In this document: piece by piece, positions 1 to 8,352 of the stretch
How positions within the stretch are numbered: the first letter of the stretch is position 1
How the letters are laid out: each line of letters opens with the position of its first letter
Assembly: GCA_963782345.1 (NCBI GenBank)
Contig: CAWAJF010000014.1
Span: 62,001 to 126,000, forward strand
Source: DASUPK01 sp963782345
Lineage (GTDB): Bacteria > Actinomycetota > Thermoleophilia > Solirubrobacterales > 70-9
Direction: 5' to 3'
DNA length: 64,000 bases
Notes under the pieces: model-generated
Told to the model about the DNA's origin: nothing
The model's input: only the letters and a program-made list of their open reading frames with translations
Databases searched by the model: none
Translations under genes and position numbers: made by a program

Positions 1-359
1 TGGCGCGCGTAGCCGTACCAGGGCATGACGGCGATGATCCGGTGCGCGGAGGCGCCCTGGGCCGCGTCGATCATCGCCAGCAGCTCCATCAGCGCGTCGT
101 TCGGGGTCATCCCCTCGACCTCGTTGGCGGCGGTGGACTGGACGATGAAGACGTCGGCACCGCGGATCGACTCCTCGTAGCGGCAGTAGACCTCCCCGTT
201 GGAGAAGGTCTTCAGGGTGACGTCGCCGAGGTCGACGGCGAGGTGACGCGCGATGTTGGAGGCGAGGCCGCCGGATGCGCGGCCGCCGAAGACCATCAGG
301 CGCTTGCGGTAGTCCTGGACGATCTCCGAGACCGGCTGAGGCTGCTCGATCGTGCTCAC
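1..359 (-). CDS. prs: ribose-phosphate pyrophosphokinase, N-terminal part (runs off the window)
   Basis: Only the first 119 or so residues are inside the window. The product makes PRPP from ribose 5-phosphate and ATP for nucleotide, His and Trp synthesis. Translating the minus strand from the GTG at 359 gives the typical Prs start: MVFGGRASGGLASNIA, then a GDVTLKTFSNGEVYCRYEES segment (the family flexible start and GE motif), then DVFIVQST and NDALMELLAMIDA. The GTG start overlaps the TGA stop of glmU by four bases (GTGA), so the two are translationally coupled. The glmU-prs pair is conserved in Gram-positive bacteria, which supports the call. Confidence 0.95.
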   Translation of the reverse strand, partial: MSTIEQPQPVSEIVQDYRKRLMVFGGRASGGLASNIARHLAVDLGDVTLKTFSNGEVYCRYEESIRGADVFIVQSTAANEVEGMTPNDALMELLAMIDAAQGASAHRIIAVMPWYGYAR

Positions 360-1756
360 GAGTCTTCTCCCTCGCTCGATTCCTTGTCCTTCTTCGCCGC
401 GTAGCCCTCGACGTTCTTCTGCTCTGGCCTGGAGATTCCCAACGCCCCTGGAGGGATGTCGTCCGTGATCACCGAACCGGCTCCAGTGTATGCGTCGTCG
501 CCGACTTCTACGGGAGCGACGAACGTCGTGTCAACCCCGGTGTGAACGTTCTTCCCGATCTTGGTGCGGTATTTGTTCCGCGCGTCGTAGTTCGCGGTGA
601 CGGTCGTGGCACCGAGGTTGGTGCCCGCCCCCACCTCGGCGTCACCGACGTAGGAGAGGTGGGGCACCTTGGCGCCGGGGCCGATCTCCGAGTTCTTGAT
701 CTCGACGAAGGTGCCGGCCTTGGCCCCCTCACCGATCCGGGCGTCCGGTCGCAGGTAGGTGAACGGCCCGACCTTCGCCCCGTCGCCGACCTCGCAGCCC
801 GTCAGGTAGGAATGGATGACCGTGGCCCTCTCTCCGACGCGGGAGTCGATCAGCGTGGTCATCGGCCCGACCACGCTCCCGGAGCCGATCTCGGTCGTGC
901 CGCGCAGGGAGGTGCCCGGCAGGATGGTCGTGTCCGGCTCGATCCGCACGTCGGCGTCGATCCAGGTGGCCCCGGGGTCCTCGATCGTGACGCCGGCGCG
1001 CATGTGCGCGAGATTGATCCGCCGGCGGGCCTCGGTGGTCACCCGGGCGAGGTCGGCGCGGTCATTGATCCCGAGGTTGACCGCAGGGTCTCCGACCGGG
1101 TGGGCGATCACCCTGCCGCCGGCCTCGCGGATCAGCGGCAGGACGTCCGGCAGGTAGTACTCGCCCTGGGCGTTGTCGTTGGTGAGCCGGTCGAGAGCGT
1201 CGGCGAGCGGCCCTCCCGCGAACGCGTAGGTGCCCGCGTTCACCTCCCTGACCTGGAGCTCCTCCGGCGAGGCGTCTCCGGGCTCCTTGGCCTCGACGAT
1301 CTTCTGGACGTCGCCGTCCACGGTGCGGATCACGCGGCCGAAGGTTCCGGGGTCCTCGAGCTCGGTGGTCATCATCGTCGCCGCCGCCCCGGCCCCGTCG
1401 TGGGCGGAGAGCAGGCCGGCGATCTCCTCGGCGCCGAGCAGCGGCGTGTCCCCGGAGAGCACCAGGACCGTGCCGGAGTCGCGGACGACGCCTGCGGAGG
1501 CGCGCAGCGCTCCACCGGTGCCGTCGGCCTCCGGCTGGACGATGGACTCCGTGCCGTCGGGCAGGACGGAGGAGAGATCGCGATCGGGCGAGACGATCAC
1601 GCAGACCCGGCTCGCGCCCGCCTCACGGGCGGCGAGGATGGGCCAGGCGATCATCGCTCGGCCGCAGACCTCGTGCAGGACCTTTGGCACCGCCGAGTGC
1701 ATGCGCGTGCCCTGCCCTGCGGCCATGATCAGGGCCGTGGTGGCCGGGGGATTCAC
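356..1756 (-). CDS. glmU: bifunctional UDP-GlcNAc pyrophosphorylase / GlcN-1-P N-acetyltransferase
   Basis: GlmU makes UDP-N-acetylglucosamine for peptidoglycan and surface glycans in the cytosol. The 466-residue protein has an N-terminal nucleotidyltransferase domain (LIMAAGQGTRM then PKVLHEVCG, residues about 8-30) and a C-terminal left-handed beta-helix with hexapeptide repeats and the acetyltransferase signature GATTVTANYDARNKYRTKIG. I chose the GTG at 1756 over an upstream in-frame start because a TACGAT -10 hexamer lies exactly six bases before it and the protein then begins next to the uridylyltransferase motif. Length matches the family. Its stop overlaps the prs start. Confidence 0.96.
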   Translation of the reverse strand: MNPPATTALIMAAGQGTRMHSAVPKVLHEVCGRAMIAWPILAAREAGASRVCVIVSPDRDLSSVLPDGTESIVQPEADGTGGALRASAGVVRDSGTVLVLSGDTPLLGAEEIAGLLSAHDGAGAAATMMTTELEDPGTFGRVIRTVDGDVQKIVEAKEPGDASPEELQVREVNAGTYAFAGGPLADALDRLTNDNAQGEYYLPDVLPLIREAGGRVIAHPVGDPAVNLGINDRADLARVTTEARRRINLAHMRAGVTIEDPGATWIDADVRIEPDTTILPGTSLRGTTEIGSGSVVGPMTTLIDSRVGERATVIHSYLTGCEVGDGAKVGPFTYLRPDARIGEGAKAGTFVEIKNSEIGPGAKVPHLSYVGDAEVGAGTNLGATTVTANYDARNKYRTKIGKNVHTGVDTTFVAPVEVGDDAYTGAGSVITDDIPPGALGISRPEQKNVEGYAAKKDKESSEGEDS

Positions 1757-1762
1757 AGCGGA

Positions 1763-1768
1763 ATCGTA
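1763..1768 (-). promoter_or_regulatory. -10 hexamer of glmU (leaderless type)
   Basis: TACGAT on the minus strand, six bases before the GTG start of glmU, with no Shine-Dalgarno sequence between. It implies a leaderless glmU-prs transcript and decides the glmU start. Confidence 0.55.
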
Positions 1769-1818
1769 GTTGCAGGGGGTCGCCCGCATGGTCGCGAGCG
1801 ACCGGGCGCAGGAAAGCG

Positions 1819-2349
1819 CTAGTCGCCGTCGCGGAGCGGCGCCCGCCGCTCGACCAGCTCCACCTGGCCCGTGGCGACGTCGAAGACGAGGCCGGTGACG
1901 GAGAGCGCCGCAGGAACCGCGGGATTGCTCGCCAGCGTTTCGATGTCCACCCGCACGCCCTCGTGTGGGTCCGCGGGCGCGAGCGAATCGAGCTGATCCG
2001 GTGAGACCTCGAAGTAGGTGGCCAGAGCGTCCGAGTGCTCATCGGTCAGGCCCCCGACGCCGCATTCGGTGTGCTGCATGAGGACGAGCTCGAAGGAGGA
2101 CGGCTCGGCGCCGCGGGTCCGTGCGACGAGGCCTGCCATCGCCAGGTTCTGGATGAAGGAGGATGTGGCGCGACCGCCGGCGTTGCGGATCACCATGGCG
2201 TCGCCGAGCTCCAGGCCGAGCGCTGCCGCCGGGTCGATCCGGTGGTCCATGCAGGTGAGCACGACGAGGCTGCGCCGTGGCAGCGAGGGGAGGCCGTCCC
2301 GGTGGCGCTCCGCGTAAATTTGGTTTCGTTCGAGCAGCTCGTCCAGCAT
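1819..2349 (-). CDS. beta-class carbonic anhydrase-like protein
   Basis: A 176-residue protein of the beta carbonic anhydrase family, which interconverts CO2 and bicarbonate with a zinc ion. Visible zinc ligands and partners are C33 and D35/R37 in LTCMDHRID, and H93 and C96 in QHTECG. The short length is that of the small actinobacterial type. The ATG lies two bases after the stop of the upstream DJ-1 gene, so the three genes from 4023 down to 1819 form one operon. What a carbonic anhydrase does with two DJ-1-type proteins is not clear; CO2 or bicarbonate handling linked to the neighbour reaction is a guess. Confidence 0.85.
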   Translation of the reverse strand: MLDELLERNQIYAERHRDGLPSLPRRSLVVLTCMDHRIDPAAALGLELGDAMVIRNAGGRATSSFIQNLAMAGLVARTRGAEPSSFELVLMQHTECGVGGLTDEHSDALATYFEVSPDQLDSLAPADPHEGVRVDIETLASNPAVPAALSVTGLVFDVATGQVELVERRAPLRDGD

Positions 2350-2351
2350 GG

Positions 2352-3005
2352 TCAGCTCGCTTGCTCTACCCCGGCTTGCTGCGCTTCGAACACCTTGGTG
2401 ACCAATTCGACGATCTCAGGAGGCGCCTTCTCCGGCGAACCGGCGTCCACTGGGGGCTCCGGGTCGTACTCGATGCCGAGCTGGACCGCCTGCGCGACCT
2501 CTTCGCCGTTGATCGTCTTGACCAGATGGAGCGCCATGTCGATTCCGGAGGAGACCCCCGCTGCGGTGATGATCTTGCCGGATTCCACGACTCGATCGGG
2601 GACAGGCTTCGCGCCCAGCTCGCCGAGCAGGTCCCGGGCGAGCCAGTGCGTGGTGGCGGGGGCGCCGTCGAGCAGGCCGGCGGCCGCCAGCAGCAGCGAG
2701 CCGGTGCAGACGGAGGTCGTCCAGGTGGTCGTCTCGTGCACCTCGCGAAGCCAATCGAGCAGTGGCTCTCGATCGAGCAGGGCCCGGGTGCCGAAGCCGC
2801 CGGGGACAACGACGATGTCGGGGCTCCTCACCTCTTCCAGCGATGCGTCGGCCACCAGCGAGAGCGTGTCGGACTCGTTTCGGAGGGCCCCCGCTCGCTC
2901 GGCGACGAAGATCGATTCGTTGCCCGGCACCGAGTTGAGAACCTCGTGCGGGCCGGTGATGTCGAGGGCGGTGAAGCGGTCGTAGAGCAGGTAGGCGATT
3001 TGCAT
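2352..3005 (-). CDS. DJ-1/PfpI family protein, isocyanide hydratase-like
   Basis: A single-domain DJ-1/PfpI (class I glutamine amidotransferase-like) protein of 217 residues. It starts MQIAYLLYDRFTALDITGP and carries the nucleophile elbow VCTGSLLLAAAGLL with the reactive Cys, followed by THW. This layout, including the TGP segment near the N terminus, is closest to isocyanide hydratases, which convert isonitriles to formamides; the substrate here is inferred, not shown. The ATG at 3005 is preceded by an AAAGGGGA ribosome site. It lies 13 bases after the GlxA-type regulator gene, whose N-terminal half is a clear paralogue. Confidence 0.82.
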   Translation of the reverse strand: MQIAYLLYDRFTALDITGPHEVLNSVPGNESIFVAERAGALRNESDTLSLVADASLEEVRSPDIVVVPGGFGTRALLDREPLLDWLREVHETTTWTTSVCTGSLLLAAAGLLDGAPATTHWLARDLLGELGAKPVPDRVVESGKIITAAGVSSGIDMALHLVKTINGEEVAQAVQLGIEYDPEPPVDAGSPEKAPPEIVELVTKVFEAQQAGVEQAS

Positions 3006-3018
3006 CCTTGGTCCCCTT

Positions 3019-4023
3019 TCAGCTTGCGAGCGGCGCGGCCGCCGCGGGAATTCGGCGGAATCGGCCTCGGTACTCCGCGGGCGCCACTCCAACGCGACGC
3101 GAAAAGGCGCGGCGCATCGTCTCGGGCGTGCCGAAGCCGCAGCGGGCCGAGACGAGCTCCACCGGATCGGCGCTCTCCTCCAGCAGCTGCCGAGCCCGCT
3201 CCACGCGCAGCTCCTCGACGTAGGCGGCGGGGGTCATGCCGGTCTCCCGGCGAAAGAAGCGGGCGAAGTTGCGCGGGCTCATCGCGGCTCGGTCCGCCAG
3301 CGACTCGACCCGCAGATCGGCGTCCAGGTTGTCGGCGATCCAGGACTGGAGCTCCCTCAGCGGCCGGCGCTCCGCGAGCTGAGCCGAGAGGTGGGTGCTG
3401 AACTGAGCCTGGCCGCCGGGGCGCTGGAGAAAGAGGACGAGCCAGCGCGCGATCTCGACGGCGGTCTCCCGCCCCAGGTCCTCCTCCACGAGGGCGAGCG
3501 AGAGGTCCATCCCGGAGGTGACCCCGGCCGAGGTCCAGACGTTCCCGTCCCGGACGAAGATCGGATTCGGGTCGACCGTGAGCTCCGGATGGCGGCGGGC
3601 GAGCTCGGCGGTCGAGGCCCAGTGGGTGGTGACGGTGCGCCCCTCGAGCAGGCCGGCACGAGCCAGCAGGAACGACCCGGAGCACACCGAGGTGACGCGA
3701 CGAGAGCGGCGGGCGGCGCTGCGGATCCAGCGGATCAGGCCGGGATCGTTCTCCGCCCTGGCGACGCCGAAGCCACCGGCGACGACCAGGGTGTCGATCG
3801 GCCCGCGGCAGCGGGCCGTGGTCGTCTTGGGCGCGAGCCCGTATCCGCCGGATCGGGTCGTGATCGGCCCGGCCTCCTTGGCGACCACCTCGACCGTGTA
3901 TGCGGCGCCTCCGGCCAGGGCATCCGCTCCGGCGAACACCTCCGCCGGCCCGATCACGTCGAGCGGCTGGATCCCCGGGAAGGCGAGAATGACGACGCGT
4001 CGGGGAGCTCTCGTCGAGGCCAC
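3019..4023 (-). CDS. GlxA family regulator (DJ-1/PfpI domain plus AraC HTH)
   Basis: A 334-residue transcription factor. Residues about 8-190 form a DJ-1/PfpI sensor domain starting VVILAFPGIQPLDVIGPAEV and containing VCSGSFLLARAGLLEG with a conserved Cys; residues about 215-325 form an AraC/XylS double helix-turn-helix (MSPRNFARFFRRETGMTPAA, then RCGFGTPETMRRAF). Such proteins bind DNA in response to a metabolite. The start is GTG. It heads an operon with an isocyanide hydratase-like enzyme and a carbonic anhydrase, so these are its likely targets. The effector is unknown. Confidence 0.9.
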   Translation of the reverse strand: MASTRAPRRVVILAFPGIQPLDVIGPAEVFAGADALAGGAAYTVEVVAKEAGPITTRSGGYGLAPKTTTARCRGPIDTLVVAGGFGVARAENDPGLIRWIRSAARRSRRVTSVCSGSFLLARAGLLEGRTVTTHWASTAELARRHPELTVDPNPIFVRDGNVWTSAGVTSGMDLSLALVEEDLGRETAVEIARWLVLFLQRPGGQAQFSTHLSAQLAERRPLRELQSWIADNLDADLRVESLADRAAMSPRNFARFFRRETGMTPAAYVEELRVERARQLLEESADPVELVSARCGFGTPETMRRAFSRRVGVAPAEYRGRFRRIPAAAAPLAS

Positions 4024-4125
4024 GCCGTAATCATGGCCCTATCGGCGCCTGTCCGCAATGCCCAATGACGGACGATTCCTGCCATCAGCGAGTGGCCGTC
4101 CCGTCGCAGCCGAGGTGGGCGGACC

Positions 4126-4131
4126 TAGACT
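4126..4131 (+). promoter_or_regulatory. -10 hexamer upstream of tRNA-Gln
   Basis: TAGACT ends ten bases before the tRNA 5 prime end. No good -35 box is seen at the expected distance, so confidence is modest. Confidence 0.45.
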
Positions 4132-4141
4132 GGAACCGCGT

Positions 4142-4214
4142 TCCGGGGTGGTGTACTTGGACAGCACGCCTGGTTTTGGTCCAGGAAGAGGGGGTTCGAC
4201 TCCTCCCCCCGGAA
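4142..4214 (+). tRNA. tRNA-Gln (anticodon TTG)
   Basis: A complete cloverleaf of 73 bases. The acceptor stem pairs TCCGGGG (4142-4148) with CCCCGGA (4207-4213), discriminator A at 4214. The anticodon stem is CCTGG/CCAGG (4169-4173, 4181-4185) with loop TTTTGGT, giving anticodon TTG at 4176-4178. The T arm is GGGGG-TTCGACT-CCTCC with one G-T pair. No CCA is encoded after position 4214, so the CCA end must be added by nucleotidyltransferase. Folding was done by eye. Confidence 0.95.
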
Positions 4215-4243
4215 CTCGGTGAGTTGGGCCATACGCCGCCGAA

Positions 4244-4249
4244 TAGTCT
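4244..4249 (+). promoter_or_regulatory. -10 hexamer of the GH15 gene (leaderless type)
   Basis: TAGTCT, nine bases before the ATG at 4259, with no Shine-Dalgarno sequence. It lies in the 44-base gap between tRNA-Gln and the glycosidase gene. Confidence 0.5.
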
Positions 4250-4258
4250 CCCTGGCGC

Positions 4259-6178
4259 ATGCCCCCGCTCCAATCCCGCTATCCGCGCATCTCCTCGTAC
4301 GGATTCCTCTCCGACTGCCACACCGGCGCTCTGGTCTCGCCGGAGGGATCGATCGAATGGCTCTGCCTCCCCCGCTTCGACTCCGAGAGCGTCTTCGGCT
4401 CCCTGCTCGACCGCAGCGCCGGGTTCTGGCGCATCGGGCCGCCCGGACTGGTGGCGCCTGTCAGTCGCCGCTACGTCCCTGGGACGAACATCCTCGAGAC
4501 GACCTGGATGACGGGGTCCGGCTGGGTCGTCGTGCGCGACGGGCTCACGCTCGGGGATTGGCGTCAGGACAACGACTTCGAGCCGCACCGCCGCCCGCCC
4601 CCGGATGACGAGGCCGAGCACGTCCTGATCCGGCAGGTGGAGTGCCTCCAGGGCGAGGTCGACATCGAGATGATCTGCCAGCCCGCCTTCGACTACGGCG
4701 CCATGCGGCTCGAATGGCAGCGCCGCGGCGAGGCCGGGACCGACGCAGAGGTCAGTCGCGGGAACATCCACCTGATCCTCACCGGCGACCTCCCCATGGG
4801 GGTCGACGGATCGGACGCCCGGGCGCGCCACCGGATGAGGGCGGGCGAGACCCGCTACAGCGCGCTCAGCTGGGGCCCCTCGCCGGTTCCGCCGAGCTCC
4901 GCGGAGGAATGCGAGCAGCGCCTTCAGCGCACGATCGACTTCTGGCGCCGCTGGCTCGAGGGCGGCAGCTTTCCCGACCATCCCTGGCGCGATTACCTGC
5001 AGCGCTCGGCGCTCGTCCTCAAGGGGCTGACCTATTCGCCCACCGGCGCGCTGATCGCGGCGCTCACGACCTCCCTCCCCGAGACCCCGGCTGGCGAGCG
5101 CAACTGGGATTACCGCTACTGCTGGATCCGGGACTCGACCTTCATGCTCTGGGCGCTGCACACCCTCGGGCTGGACTACGAGGCGACCGACTTCATGGGC
5201 TGGATGACCGACGTCTACAAGGAGGGCCTCAAGGACGGCGCCCCCGGGATGCAGATCATGTACGGGATCCGCGGCGAGCGGGACCTGACCGAGACCACCC
5301 TCGACCATCTGACCGGGTACGAGGAGGCCAAGCCCGTCCGCATCGGGAACGCCGCCTACGATCAGCGCCAGAACGACGTCTACGGCGCCCTCCTCGACTC
5401 GGTCTACATCCACGCCAAGGTCCAAGACCACCTCCCCCACGAGCTCTGGGAGGCGCTCTGCCGTCAGGTCGAATCCGCGATCTCGGTCTGGGAGAAGCCC
5501 GACCAGGGGATCTGGGAGGCGCGCGGAGACCCCAAGCACTATGTCTCGTCCAAGCTGATGTGCTGGGTCGCCCTTGACAGGGGCTGCCGTCTCGCCGACC
5601 GGATCGGCGACCCGGACCGCTTCGCGCGCTGGACCGAAATCGCCGACCGGATCCGCGACGACATCCTCGAGAGAGGCGTCTCCGACCGCGGGGTCTTCCG
5701 CCAGCACTACGAGACCGAAGCCCTCGACGCCTCCACCCTGCTGGTTCCGCTGGTCCGATTCCTGCCGGCGGACGACGAGCGGGTGATCAAGACCGTCGAG
5801 GCGATCACTGAGGAGCTGACCGAGCACGGGCTCGTGCTGCGCTACCGCGTCGACCAGACCGACGACGGCCTGCACGGCGACGAGGCGAGCTTCCTGATCT
5901 GCTCCTTCTGGCTGGTCTCCGCCCTGTCGGAGATCGGGGAATCCCGAAAGGCACGCGAGATGTGCGAGAAGCTGCTCGCGATCGCCGGCCCCCTCGGACT
6001 GTACGCGGAGGAGCTGGACGCCAGGACCGGCCGCCACTGGGGCAACTTCCCGCAGGCGTTCACGCATCTGGCGCTGATCAACGCCGTCAGCCACGTGATC
6101 AGCGACGACCGAGCCACCGGGGATCGCGAGCAGACCGCGGTACTCAGCGAGATGATCTCGCACCAGACGGGGAGCTAG
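4259..6178 (+). CDS. glycoside hydrolase family 15 (glucoamylase / trehalase-like)
   Basis: A 639-residue cytosolic enzyme with no signal peptide. The N-terminal beta-sandwich domain begins with the family-typical YPRISSYGFLSDCHTGALVS, SPEGSIEWLCLPRFDS. The (alpha/alpha)6 catalytic domain starts near residue 265 and contains ERNWDYRYCWIRDSTFMLWA with the general acid region around residue 282-292, and near the C terminus HGDEASFLICSFWL with a conserved Glu. Bacterial members of this architecture cleave alpha-glucosidic bonds in maltooligosaccharides, glucodextran or, in mycobacteria, trehalose; the sequence alone does not decide. It stands alone as a transcription unit. Confidence 0.92.
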   Translation: MPPLQSRYPRISSYGFLSDCHTGALVSPEGSIEWLCLPRFDSESVFGSLLDRSAGFWRIGPPGLVAPVSRRYVPGTNILETTWMTGSGWVVVRDGLTLGDWRQDNDFEPHRRPPPDDEAEHVLIRQVECLQGEVDIEMICQPAFDYGAMRLEWQRRGEAGTDAEVSRGNIHLILTGDLPMGVDGSDARARHRMRAGETRYSALSWGPSPVPPSSAEECEQRLQRTIDFWRRWLEGGSFPDHPWRDYLQRSALVLKGLTYSPTGALIAALTTSLPETPAGERNWDYRYCWIRDSTFMLWALHTLGLDYEATDFMGWMTDVYKEGLKDGAPGMQIMYGIRGERDLTETTLDHLTGYEEAKPVRIGNAAYDQRQNDVYGALLDSVYIHAKVQDHLPHELWEALCRQVESAISVWEKPDQGIWEARGDPKHYVSSKLMCWVALDRGCRLADRIGDPDRFARWTEIADRIRDDILERGVSDRGVFRQHYETEALDASTLLVPLVRFLPADDERVIKTVEAITEELTEHGLVLRYRVDQTDDGLHGDEASFLICSFWLVSALSEIGESRKAREMCEKLLAIAGPLGLYAEELDARTGRHWGNFPQAFTHLALINAVSHVISDDRATGDREQTAVLSEMISHQTGS

Positions 6179-6236
6179 CTCGGCCTCCTTCCACGCCCGC
6201 GGGTGAGGTCGCTGAGACACAAGCGAGCCTGCGGAG

Positions 6237-6764
6237 TTGCGATCATCTCTCGTGCCCGTGGCCGCGCCTCGCCCAGCACCCCGCACATTTACCTCGCCGG
6301 TTGAGGCGATCCGCGACTTGATCGGCGTCGCTCGCCGAGCATCGCCTCTGTCGTCGGTGTATCTCCGCCGCACCCTTGATCCGCAGCTGCGTGAGCGCGT
6401 CATGGTCGCCGTCAGCCGCGTCAACTCCTGTCGCGGTTGCACCTTCGTGCATGAGCGCTTGGCGAGCCGCGCGGGGGTCTCGCCTGAGGATCTCGAGGGG
6501 ATCGGCCTCGGAGACCTGGGGGAGCTGGACGATCGCAGCCGCGCTGCGGTCGTCTACGCCACGGCGCTGGCCGAGACGCGCTTTCGTGGGCCGATCCCCG
6601 CAGATCTGAGCGCCGCCGTCGCCGGTCTGCTGACGCCGGATGAGCTCGTCGCCGTCGATGCCGTGGCCAGGGGGATGGCCTTCGCCAACCTGTCCTCGAA
6701 CACCGCCGAAGCGCTGATCGAGCGCATCCGATCCAACGGGACAGCCCAAGACGAGGCTCGCTGA
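6237..6764 (+). CDS. AhpD-like / carboxymuconolactone decarboxylase family protein
   Basis: A 175-residue alpha-helical protein with the AhpD-type redox motif C65-x2-C68-x3-H72 in NSCRGCTFVHERLA, preceded by RERVMVAVSRVN. Family members are thiol peroxidase partners (alkylhydroperoxidase) or decarboxylases; the CxxC plus His favours a redox role. The start is uncertain: a TTG at 6237 is directly preceded by GGAG, and GTG codons at 6252 and 6258 are alternatives. It follows the GH15 gene by 58 bases and faces the PucR gene convergently. Confidence 0.8.
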   Translation: MRSSLVPVAAPRPAPRTFTSPVEAIRDLIGVARRASPLSSVYLRRTLDPQLRERVMVAVSRVNSCRGCTFVHERLASRAGVSPEDLEGIGLGDLGELDDRSRAAVVYATALAETRFRGPIPADLSAAVAGLLTPDELVAVDAVARGMAFANLSSNTAEALIERIRSNGTAQDEAR

Positions 6765-6807
6765 GGCTCGTACGGCGACCCGGGACTTCGCGCGGAACGC
6801 GGCCCGG

Positions 6808-8049
6808 CTACTCCGACTCGGCCGGCGGCACCCGGCCACCCGCGGTCCCGGGCTCCGCCGTCGGCCCGGCCGGTGAGGAGATCCCGAGGACGCGCATCGC
6901 CTTCAGCCCGAGGCCAAGCTTCTCGCGCCCCTCGGTGGAGGTGACGTCGTGGCCGCAGAGCTCGCGGGCGCGCTCCAGCCGGTAGCGAATGGTGTGGCGG
7001 TGGGTGTAGAGCTGCTGGGCGGTGCCGGCGACGTTCCCGTCGTTCTCGAGATAGGTCTCCACCGTGGTGACCAGGTCCGTCTCGTATTGCTCGTCATAGG
7101 CGACCAGGGGCTCGACGGTCTCCGAGTAGAAGCGCTCGAGCTCGGCGGGGTCCTCGCTCATCGCCGGCAGCAGCAGCCGGTAGGCGCCCGTGTGCTCGAA
7201 GGCGAGCACGCGCGTTCCCTCGGCCTCGCCGACGTTGGCGGCCAGTCGCGCCTCCTGTCCGGCGCGGTACAGATCCACCGTGTCCTGGGCGACGCGGCTC
7301 TGCGAGACGCTGACGGTGAAGCCGCTGAGACCGGCGTCGAGCTCATTCGCCAGCGCCTCCGAGGCGCGCGCGAGCTTCTCCTCCTCGCTTGCCGGGACGA
7401 TCGCGATCACCTCCGCCCCTTCTCCATGCTGGTCCCCCTCGGCGCCGAGCGCCCCGGGACTGATCGCCCTGACGGCGCGCAGCGCGATCGCCAGGACCCG
7501 CGAGCGCCACTCGCCGGTCTGAGTCACATGAGGAACCGCTCGCGCGATCACGACTCCCGCCCCACCCCCCAGGTCGGTGCCGAGCTCGGCGGCCCGCGCC
7601 TCGATGTCGCCGCGATCGGTGATCTCGCGCCCTAGCAGGGCCCGGACGAAGTCCCCCGCCGCCTCCTCGGTCGCCCATTCGGGCGAGCGGGAGCGCTCCA
7701 GCTCGAGGCCGACGAGGGTCGCGACCATGCGCAGCAGGGCGGCGTCGGGTTCGTCCTCTCCACGAGGGCGCCAGCGCAGCTCCCCGACGGAGCTGTCGGC
7801 GACGCGCAGATCGACCTTCTCGACGCCGGCGCCGCCCGCGAGCAGCTTCTTCTCCTCATCGGGAGAGGCGGCCGCGACGGCGAGAACGTTGCTCGTGCGG
7901 TCGATCAGCGCGACGCTGGCCTCGAGCGCCCGTCCCGCCGCGCGCGCCACGGCCGGCATCCCGGCGCCGGCCTCGATTGCGGCCGAGAGCTCCTCGAGGC
8001 TGCCGGGGTCCGCTTGCCGAGCGGAGCGTGAGGTCCCCTTCGCGTTCAT
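6808..8049 (-). CDS. PucR/CdaR family transcriptional regulator
   Basis: A 413-residue DNA-binding protein. The C-terminal PucR helix-turn-helix is clear: VETYLENDGNVAGTAQQLYT followed by HRHTIRYRLERARELCG, residues about 325-375. The middle part (about residues 110-290) looks like the GGDEF-like CdaR sensor domain. No enzyme gene for purine or sugar-acid catabolism lies next to it, so its targets are unknown. A TAAAAT hexamer six bases before the ATG gives a leaderless start. Confidence 0.88.
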   Translation of the reverse strand: MNAKGTSRSARQADPGSLEELSAAIEAGAGMPAVARAAGRALEASVALIDRTSNVLAVAAASPDEEKKLLAGGAGVEKVDLRVADSSVGELRWRPRGEDEPDAALLRMVATLVGLELERSRSPEWATEEAAGDFVRALLGREITDRGDIEARAAELGTDLGGGAGVVIARAVPHVTQTGEWRSRVLAIALRAVRAISPGALGAEGDQHGEGAEVIAIVPASEEEKLARASEALANELDAGLSGFTVSVSQSRVAQDTVDLYRAGQEARLAANVGEAEGTRVLAFEHTGAYRLLLPAMSEDPAELERFYSETVEPLVAYDEQYETDLVTTVETYLENDGNVAGTAQQLYTHRHTIRYRLERARELCGHDVTSTEGREKLGLGLKAMRVLGISSPAGPTAEPGTAGGRVPPAESE

Positions 8050-8055
8050 CGGGGC

Positions 8056-8061
8056 ATTTTA
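8056..8061 (-). promoter_or_regulatory. -10 hexamer of the PucR gene (leaderless type)
   Basis: TAAAAT on the minus strand, six bases before the ATG at 8049. It is the best -10 match among the leaderless promoters in the window. Confidence 0.6.
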
Positions 8062-8088
8062 GGTTGAGTCCGAAGCAGCCGGCGAAAC

Positions 8089-8352
8089 CTAGAACCAACC
8101 GGAGATCGTGTCCCAGTTGAGGAAGATCACGACGCCGATCACCAGGCCGACGAGCACGAGCGCCGCGAGCACGAAGAGGGAGAGGAACCCGGCCACGATC
8201 TTCTCCCACGCCCGCCCGTAGGAGCCGAGCGCCGGCGCCAGGATCAGCCCGATGAAGACAGATACCGAGAGCAGCCCGGCGATGCCGAAGAGGTAGTACT
8301 CACTTCCCAGCGCCAGCACCGGCGCCAGGATCGAGCTGAGCGGCTCGTTCAT
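8089..8352 (-). CDS. small two-helix membrane protein of unknown function
   Basis: An 87-residue protein with two strongly hydrophobic segments (about residues 20-42 and 53-78) and almost no soluble part. No family is recognised. Its start lies inside the last 53 bases of the DedA/PAP2 gene in another frame, so it is probably translated from the same message. It may be a partner of that membrane enzyme; this rests only on position. The alternative, that it is spurious, is less likely because the hydrophobic pattern and G/C-rich third positions look coding. Confidence 0.65.
   Translation of the reverse strand: MNEPLSSILAPVLALGSEYYLFGIAGLLSVSVFIGLILAPALGSYGRAWEKIVAGFLSLFVLAALVLVGLVIGVVIFLNWDTISGWF

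Noticed and set aside
4085..6442. 785-residue open frame on the minus strand opposite the GH15 gene
   Set aside because: It has the low-complexity Arg/Asp/Val/Gly-rich text of an antisense shadow in high-GC DNA; the plus strand carries clear GH15 motifs.
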